Shown: piece after piece, positions 7,601-14,400 of the stretch
Layout: the number at the start of each line of letters is the position of its first letter
Position numbering within the stretch: the stretch's first letter is position 1
Assembly: GCA_004556055.1 (NCBI GenBank)
Contig: SFIW01000045.1
Coordinates: 1-19,227 of the forward strand
From: Planctomycetaceae bacterium
GTDB lineage: Bacteria; Planctomycetota; Planctomycetia; Pirellulales; Thermoguttaceae
Reading direction: 5' to 3'
Length of the DNA stretch: 19,227 nucleotides
Position numbers and translations under genes: made by a program
The notes under the pieces: generated by a model
Seen by the model: the letters and a program-made list of their open reading frames with translations, nothing else
Databases searched by the model: none
Told to the model about the DNA's origin: nothing

Positions 7601-8404
7601 GGCGATTCCCGCAAGGGCTTCCTTTTCCATGATCGCGCCGTGCGCATCCCTCTCGAACAATACCGCCAGAAGGGGGACGTCGTCTTGGAAATATGCTACG
7701 CGCTCCCCTCTGAGAAGGATAGTCGCGGAAAACTCGTCGTCGATTTCCCTGATTTCAACGTCGATTCCGTCTGGATACGTCGTATATACTGGCAGACGAT
7801 CTTTGGACGTAAAGACGTCGTGATCGTCGATCCGAAAGAATGGACGCCCGAATTTGTCGTGAAGCGCGGCGACGGAATCGGCTCCTTCTTCTACAGTCGT
7901 TTTCCCACGATGAGTCAAGAGGAGCTTTGCGACTGGTGCGACGTCGCGCAGCGCGAACCGATCCCGCAAGAGGCGAACGTCTACCTCTATAGTCGCTTCT
8001 GTCAGACGCCGCCCCCTTCGGACGACGCGCCCGTCGCGCCGGGGATCAAGTCCGCGCGAACCGAACCGACCCTCAAACGCGCGCGTCTTTATGTCGCGAG
8101 TCGTTCGATCCTCGTTCTGTTAGGAAGCGCCCTCGCGTTGATTTTAGGATTGGCGATCTTGTATTTGCAAAATTTTAACGCGCGCGTTGCCTTCGTCATG
8201 CGCGGCGCGCTCCTCGTCCTATGCTTGCTCGCGGTCGTTTGCGCCTCCTTGCGACCTTTGCTCGCCTTGCTTTTCCTGCAAACTTCCGTCGCGGGAATCG
8301 TCGTTACGGCCCTCGCCGCGCTACTCAACGTTTGGGTCGCGCGCTCCGAGAAAAACGCCGCAAGGATCGACGCCGTCGTCGACGCCGAGAAAAAACATAA
8401 CTAA
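4667..8404 (+). CDS. Giant secreted/membrane-anchored protein, single-module form (1245 aa)
   Basis: I recognise no named domain. The N-terminus is a signal peptide: basic MTRRSR, a hydrophobic core at about residues 20-33, and likely cleavage after SYA (residue 39). Residues 40-1145 form a beta-rich ectodomain with alternating hydrophobic strands and an acidic, Ser-rich insert near 175-220. Three membrane helices follow (about 1147-1167, 1180-1205, 1206-1224) and then a short charged tail, so the bulk should lie outside the cytoplasmic membrane with a cytoplasmic C-terminus. Start: GTG at 4667, with GAGG seven bases upstream; no other start would keep the signal peptide. The layout and several motifs (FWLVDENG near 54, VSVNGERLP near 970) recur in both halves of the next protein. 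That gene follows after 28 bases, so the two are probably cotranscribed and may assemble together. Confidence 0.92.
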   Translation: MTRRSRLSLTDNVLRSTRALCVGAAIFLFLLASGSFSYAQTSSSALRSDEKPTFWLVDENGSWRAPLPNWTIEEVMRIVDSNKETEAASPWAIQSLDATGGVEGGVARLYIAMTISVADGVVRAPLGLREGVYLPTPEEEESGDAKNAGFHYRGPGACVLDIDRETGEYVALFDTVPAHEEENDPAAEESTDVASDSESVDDDPSKDAATRESRPRGRIRPNFYELELELCFPVERVGYSDSDEDAQWSFAASFPPSLHSQLTLEIPTSDVTISAVKGAAADAPTTMSESSSELKLRGLGRAGERVEFSWRPDRRRATSNREETKAVFQVEDASIVAELDARGVNFDATLPVRVFGGDSDLFLVELPPDATLTPESVSATGSNGVSYETLSAREIPAAEAQGRLQGKVVEIRLAQRVSVATLRLKATAVAPEAEQGVNARRPVRALAGFSVVGAQKQFGQLKVTRAQDCDFDVTPIYGASSVLDSSVPDGSEIYSFFSQPYLLLAEAFERETVVDARPEYLMRVGNDELRLRARFQFSVYGSKLRELKLRRNGWRLAKVLDSQNVLNQEGVIPSNDRGEAVFPLANPADGEILLEVELTHDVEKIDDASARCQIALPFPIAARVEPGSVVVLPDADAEFTPGSVAITGLSRKTARAFSLKLEIPADARKTPTYYQTALSGPGDPDPTFVGTIRRLSQEIWVEARTDATLDEKGAFHVNETLEYRVENEPIESFAFQGSARLFDAIRDRGVKCFVDGRPQNLILDVPNPIANGAGSASADDGQTPKPLDFETCRVKLDAPKIGECVVLLQYDLDPIDMREGLTNQVRVELFQPLKDENDMPFVSNVLTIAAPVGLGLAYAGTGRVAKSADSEGGDDPFQTLWEVEPRRYSDDGKTESIRCTSLAAEYNARFSAALDTRGQALVAVDRAWIQSWFSKNSRLDRVVLKMEARRDYVDVKLPERCAPDRVAVSVNGERLPMGGDSRKGFLFHDRAVRIPLEQYRQKGDVVLEICYALPSEKDSRGKLVVDFPDFNVDSVWIRRIYWQTIFGRKDVVIVDPKEWTPEFVVKRGDGIGSFFYSRFPTMSQEELCDWCDVAQREPIPQEANVYLYSRFCQTPPPSDDAPVAPGIKSARTEPTLKRARLYVASRSILVLLGSALALILGLAILYLQNFNARVAFVMRGALLVLCLLAVVCASLRPLLALLFLQTSVAGIVVTALAALLNVWVARSEKNAARIDAVVDAEKKHN

Positions 8405-8432
8405 CGCTATTCGCTCGCCTAAAATTGATATC

Positions 8433-11400
8433 ATGACCCCGTTGAAGCTTGTTCATATGCCGCTGCGCGCTCTCTGCGTGATCCTTGCCGTCGGCCTCTT
8501 CGCGGACGTCATGCGCGCCCAAGACGCGAATTCCAATTCCAATTCCAATTCATCCTCCGCCGTCGCGCGCCCCGGCGAGGAGTTCCCTAGACTCGACGGC
8601 TCTAACTCCGCCCCCGCCTTGCCCGAGCCGACCCCCGCGCCGATCTCTGCGGCCCCCTTCGAGAAGAAACCCCAAACCTCCTCCGATTCCGACGACGATT
8701 CTTTTCCCGGCTACCGCTTTTGGATGGCTCCCGAAGCGTCCGTCGATCATTGGCCGTGGGGGGAAGGGAAGTATCTTCCTATCGAATCCTCCGCTTTCAA
8801 AGAATGGCAGAGGACGACGCGACTCCGCAACCTCCTGGACGATTACGTCGGCGGAAAGAGCTTTTCAGGGGTCGTTTCCAAACTAACCCTCGAAGCGACT
8901 TTCGACGGGGAATCCCTTTCTGGCGTCGCGCGTCTCAAGACGAACGCCGTCGCGCTGCAAAACGACGTCGGACCCGACTTTAATACGCCGCCGCTCCCCG
9001 ATTTCGCCCTCGCCGTCTCCTATTCCGACGACGAAAAGAAAGATCCTCTCGATCTCCTCGCCTCCTTCTCCGACGGGCTGACCTATTTGCCGAACGCCGA
9101 AACGCGCGACCGCGTCTTCAACTGGTCGTTGCGCGGAAAAACGGAATCTTCGGACGCGACTTCTTTCAATTTCAGCTTCCCCTCCGTCCTCTCCGCCGAA
9201 CTGGTTTTACGCGTTGACTCCGCGATGCGAATCGGCGCGACCGGCGCGCTCGTTTTCCCCCTTCCGCAAGAAGAAGGGGAGGAGGAGAGCGACGGCAAGC
9301 GAGGATGGCGCGTCCTATTCAACGGCGGTTCGGCGACGAAGTTGACGCTGTATAGACCCTCTGCGGATTCCGTCGGCAAGAAGATCGGTTTTCGGCAGTC
9401 TTCGTCGTATAAAATAGCGCTCGTAGGGGTCGAAGCGTCGTCGCGTTTTGATTTCGAGACGAGCAAGGGCGTTCTCGCGGAAGTCGATTTGATTCTCGAT
9501 CCGGGGCTTTCTCTCCTTTCGCTCGAGTGGGGAAGCGCCGTCGATCTGCGCCCGACGGAAACGACGATCGCTCCCGACGGAACGACGCGCGTTCATCTTC
9601 GCGCTCCCTTTGACGCGTCGACAGAGCTCGGGCCCCTGCGCGCGACCCTCTTCGCGCCCCTGTGGATCGGCGAAAAGAGACTCCCGACGATTCGCATGGA
9701 GGCGTCGAACCTCGAATGGCGCGAATCGATCCTGCGCGTCGGAATTCAAGAGCCCCTCGCGCTGACTCGCGCGGTTCCCGTCGACGCGGTTCAGACGCGC
9801 GACACGAGCCGCGCGCGCGCCGAAACGCAGGGCGTCGCCGCTTTTAAGCTCTTCAAACCCGACGCGTCCGTCAACCTCGCCGTCCGTCGACCCGCCGCGC
9901 GACCTGCGTTCGACAGCGCTACGGACTCCTATTTCTCCTCGAACGAAGTTTCCGCGAAGACGACTCTCTTCCTCGACCTCAAAGGCCAAGATTGGAGACG
10001 CGTCCTCATTCCCGTCGCCGAAGGCTGGGACGTCGACGCCGTCCAAGCCGCTCAGGACGACTCTCTCGCATGGTCGCGCACCAACGATCAAGCGCGCGAT
10101 TTGTGCCTATCCTTTAAGACTCCCCCCGAGTCGGGCGCGACGCGCGTCGTCGTCTCCGCGCGTTATATCAATCCTATTGAAGAACGCGCCCCCGTCGACC
10201 GCTTTTCTCCCGTCGATCTCTCTTCCGTTTTAGTCGGCGCCCACGCGCTCTCGATTCGCACCGACTCCTCCTTCCAAGCGCGTCTCACTTCCGCCGACGG
10301 AAAGCCTTTCACGCCGCGAAAAGTCGAGCCAAAATGCCTCTTTAGCGAATCTCAGCTACGCGAAGCGACGCCCCTCGATCCGGGCGCCGCGCGGCTGTGG
10401 ATCGGAGATCAGACCGTCGGACTCTTCGCGAATCTCGAAAACGTTCGCTCGAATTATTCGATCGCCGCGTCTTGCCGCGCTCTCGTCGACTCAGACTCCA
10501 TCCGCGAAACGTGGAAGTTGCGATGCGTTCCCGTCGCAGGAATGCGCGTCGACCGCGTCGTCTTCTTCGTCATGCCCGCGCTACAACACGCCGTCGACGA
10601 AGACCCCGAAGCCGCCTACAACGGTTATTTCCACGATGATTACGCATGGTCCTGGTCAACCGCCAACGAGCCGGATCGCGTCTATGAAGCAACCCCCCTC
10701 TCCCCTGAAGAAGCCGCCGCCGTACGCGCTCCTGTCGGCGCCGACGCTTACGAAATTAAACTCACAACAACGCGAAGCGTCCCCTTCGAACTCAATCTCT
10801 TCCTCTATGCCCCGACGCAGAGCGATCGGCGCGTTCCTCTCGTCTTCTTCCCCGACGCGGACGCTCCCTCCGTCGAATTCGTCATTGAAGCGTTGCCTAG
10901 AGTCCTCTTCAAGACCCGCGCTAACTCTCTCGTCGAAACGACCGCTCCAGTTCAGACTCAAGAGACCGCCGCGACTTTGATAAAAGCCTTTCGATACGAT
11001 CCGACCGTCGTCTTTTCTAATGAAGCCGACGCGGATCTCACCGAACGCGCTCTTAGACAAGGGGACGATTCCGACTCAAAGAACGCTCCGAGACCCGCTC
11101 TCTACGCCTCTAATTCCGCTATACCCTCTCTCGAACTCTTTATCCTCAATAACTCCGAATCAAAAGGGAGCGAGTCGCTTTCCAGCAACTCGCTATGCTG
11201 GTTCCAAAACGTCGACTCCTACTATCAAGTCGACGGATCCGTCAACTACTGCGCGACCTTCTATCTCGAGAATCGCGGTAGAAGCTCTATTCGGATCCTC
11301 TTAACGATTCCTGCGGGCAAAAGACGCGATAAGTTCGCTCGCCCCCTTGACGAAACGACAAGCGACGACGAATATCTCCCAGATCCGCGACGCGACGAAG

Positions 11401-14400
11401 CCCTGTCAAATCCTGACTTCTTCAATCCCGAATACGGGATCGTCGACGACTGGACATACGTCTCAAACGGCCCCGTATATCGCGGCGTCAACGCCGTATG
11501 GGCCGACGGGGAACGCGCCCCGTGGACTTTATGGCGCATCCCCTCCGCGCCGGACGGCTCAGAACGATACGCCGTCGACGTCAGACTACTCGCCAAGAAA
11601 AGACGCCTCCGACTCGAATTCAACTACCGCGACGAATACGCCGAACCGCTCGGCTCCGGTCAGCTCGTTCGACCGATCGGCGTCGAATGCGACGTTCCCG
11701 TCCTCTCCGGCGTTTGGAACGCCTGGTTTCCGCCTCAATATCAGGCGCGGAAGCGTTATTACGCGAACGCGAACGCGCGACCTGGCTTAATTCTCCGCGC
11801 TAAAAACCTCGTCAATTCCGCCCTCTTCTCCTTCCGCGACAAAGAGGAGATTGAAGCGATCGCCGACCGATTCGCTTCTCGCTTAGGAAACGATTTCGCC
11901 ATACGATTCGCGATCGGCGAAGCGCGGCGCTTTGAAAACGCCGAGCCTGAATCCCCTCAGGCTTCACCCGCTGAGAACTCCTCGGGAAACGCTCAAACCG
12001 AAAAAAACGCGACCCGTTCCTTTAGCGGCGCCGCGCTCGCCCCCGCGACATGGGGCGACGTCGTCGGTTCCCCCTCTCTCGTCGCTTCTCTCTTCGCCCC
12101 CCCTGCCGCCGAAAGACCCAACCTCGCCTTTGACTCCGACGAAAAGAAAACGCGGGAGACCCCTCAAGACGGTCTCGATTCCCCTTTCGGAAGGATTAAA
12201 CTCTCGCGCGTCGAAACCTCTCTCCTCGTCGACCGATACGCCCTCGCGTGCGTCGGCGTCTCTCCCGCCACCCTTTTGCCGACCGTCGACGCGACTGAAC
12301 CGATCGAACGCGCCAACAAACTCTTGGAAGAGTCCGCGCTCGTACTCCTCTTCGTCGCTCCAGACCTTGCCCTCGTCACGACCCGCGAAGCGTTGATTCG
12401 CCAATTCGGCGCCGCGTTTGAGAATGTCAACGGCTCCTCAATATGTCGCGTCGTCGCTGCTGCGGACGCCAGAAGATTGCGCTTTGAGATCACTGACCCC
12501 GCGAACCCTCGATACGTCCGTCCCGTCGAATGGAAATCTCAACGCGCTCAGGTCAGTCCGTGGGCGTTGAAGTCCGCCGATCGACAAGAGCCGTTCGTTC
12601 AGGGATGGACCCTTGTCTCGACTCCCCTTGGCAGAATCGGAGAAGGGGTGTATATCGTGAATCGTTACCTCTTGGTCGCGTGCTCATTCTTCGGGCTTGT
12701 CGCCTACGTCCTTCTCGTCTGGAAACGTTCTTTCGCTACCCCGCGGTTCCTTGTCGGATCGATGGGCGTCTCTCTGGCGGCGCTCTTCGCGGCGCGATAC
12801 GAGATGGAAGCGCTCGCGACCGGCGCGTTTTTGGGAGCCGCTGGACTCTTCCTCCTCAACTTTGCTCGCGTCTTCGCCTCGGCTCCCGCGCGAAAGAAGA
12901 TGAACGACGCCGCCGTGAACTCCCTCGCCGACGCCAAGAAAGATATGAAGAAAAAGAAACGTTCCCTCCGCGCGCTCTTCCGCCGCAGCGACAAAAATAT
13001 CCACGCGCCCGCGCCTGTCGCGATTGAACCGAGCGTTTCTGAAGACGGTTTTGTCGACTTGAAGAATATGACCCAAGAAGAGTTGAATTACGTGCGTTAC
13101 GGTACGGAAGGGAATCCCCCCGCGAAGGGAAGGGAAGGACGCGTCATGGCGACCCTTCTAGCCGCGATACTCATGACTTTCGTCCTCGTCGGCGTCGTCG
13201 CGAACTCGCTCCGCGCCGAAGCGCTGAACGAAGAATATCGCGAACCGTATCGCGTCTTCGTCCCCACTGACGAAAAGAATCGTCCAACCGGCGAATACTA
13301 TTGGGTCGATTCCGTTTTCTACGACAAAATCCGCGCCGATTTACGCCAACGACCGCGCGAACGTTCATGGCGCGTCGTCGACGCGCTATACGAAGGCGTC
13401 GTCAATTACAATAGCTTTAGCGGCACGACGACCCTCTTCAGCCTCAAAGCGACTTATCTTCTGGTCGTCGACGAGCCCGTCGCCACAATCGCCCTCCCGG
13501 CGGTTCAACTCGCCTCGGAAGGGGGAGCCCGATTCGACAAGCAGACGATTCCCGCGTCATACGGCGAAGACGGAAAAGAAATCTTCTTCGAACTCCAAGC
13601 GACCCCAGGGGCTCACATCCTCGAACTCTCTCTAGCGCCTCCTCAATTCTTCGAGACGACCTCGAAACTCGCGATCCCGATCCTTCCCGTACCCTCCGCG
13701 CGACTCGAACTCGACGTCTCCGCCGACGCCCCCGCGCTCGATTCTCCGACCGCGCTGGGTAGAGTTACCCGCACCGCGCGGCGCTTCTCCGCCGAACTCG
13801 GTCCCGTCGACTCCCTCTCCCTCGTGAAACTCGACTCTGGGAAAACGTCCGAAAAAGCGGAGCTCGACGTCGAACAATACATGCTCATGCGTCCGCGCGC
13901 GGCGCAAACCGACCTGCGCGCCGAATTGCGATGCCAAGCGATCGGCGGCAAGATCGACGCGGTCGAAATCCTCTGCGATCCCGCCTTCTCCTATTCGGGG
14001 TTCTGCCGCTGCGATTCTGCGGAGATCGAGAGCGTCGAGGCGCCGACCGCGCGCAACGCCGCGATGCGCGTCGCCTTTAAGGAACCGGTCGCGGGAGCCT
14101 TCATTCTGAATTTGGATTTCGTCGCGCGAAACTTCTCGGGGGTTGGGACGATCCCGTTGCCGCGAATCGCCGCGAAGGACGCGCGAGTTGTGAAGAACTG
14201 GCTCGCGGTAGCTCCGGATGCGGACGTGGTATGCGCGACGCCGAACGCGTCGACGGAGCTGATCGCTCCCTTCCTCTCGACGTGGGGAAGCGTCGACTCG
14301 AAGATCGTCGCCGCGTACGACCTCGGAGCGACTCCTCTTGACGCTTCTTCCATCTCCGCGTCGCCGCGCGTCTCCGCTCCTTACGTCGACCAGGTCGCCA

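Noticed and set aside
6947..7969. 340-residue minus-strand frame in the 1245-residue gene
   Set aside because: Antisense shadow of a long GC-rich gene, with no recognisable domain or ribosome site.
8187..8432. Upstream extension of the giant fusion gene
   Set aside because: It overlaps the previous gene out of frame, is Arg/Ser/Pro-rich and would bury the signal peptide at residues 83 and beyond.
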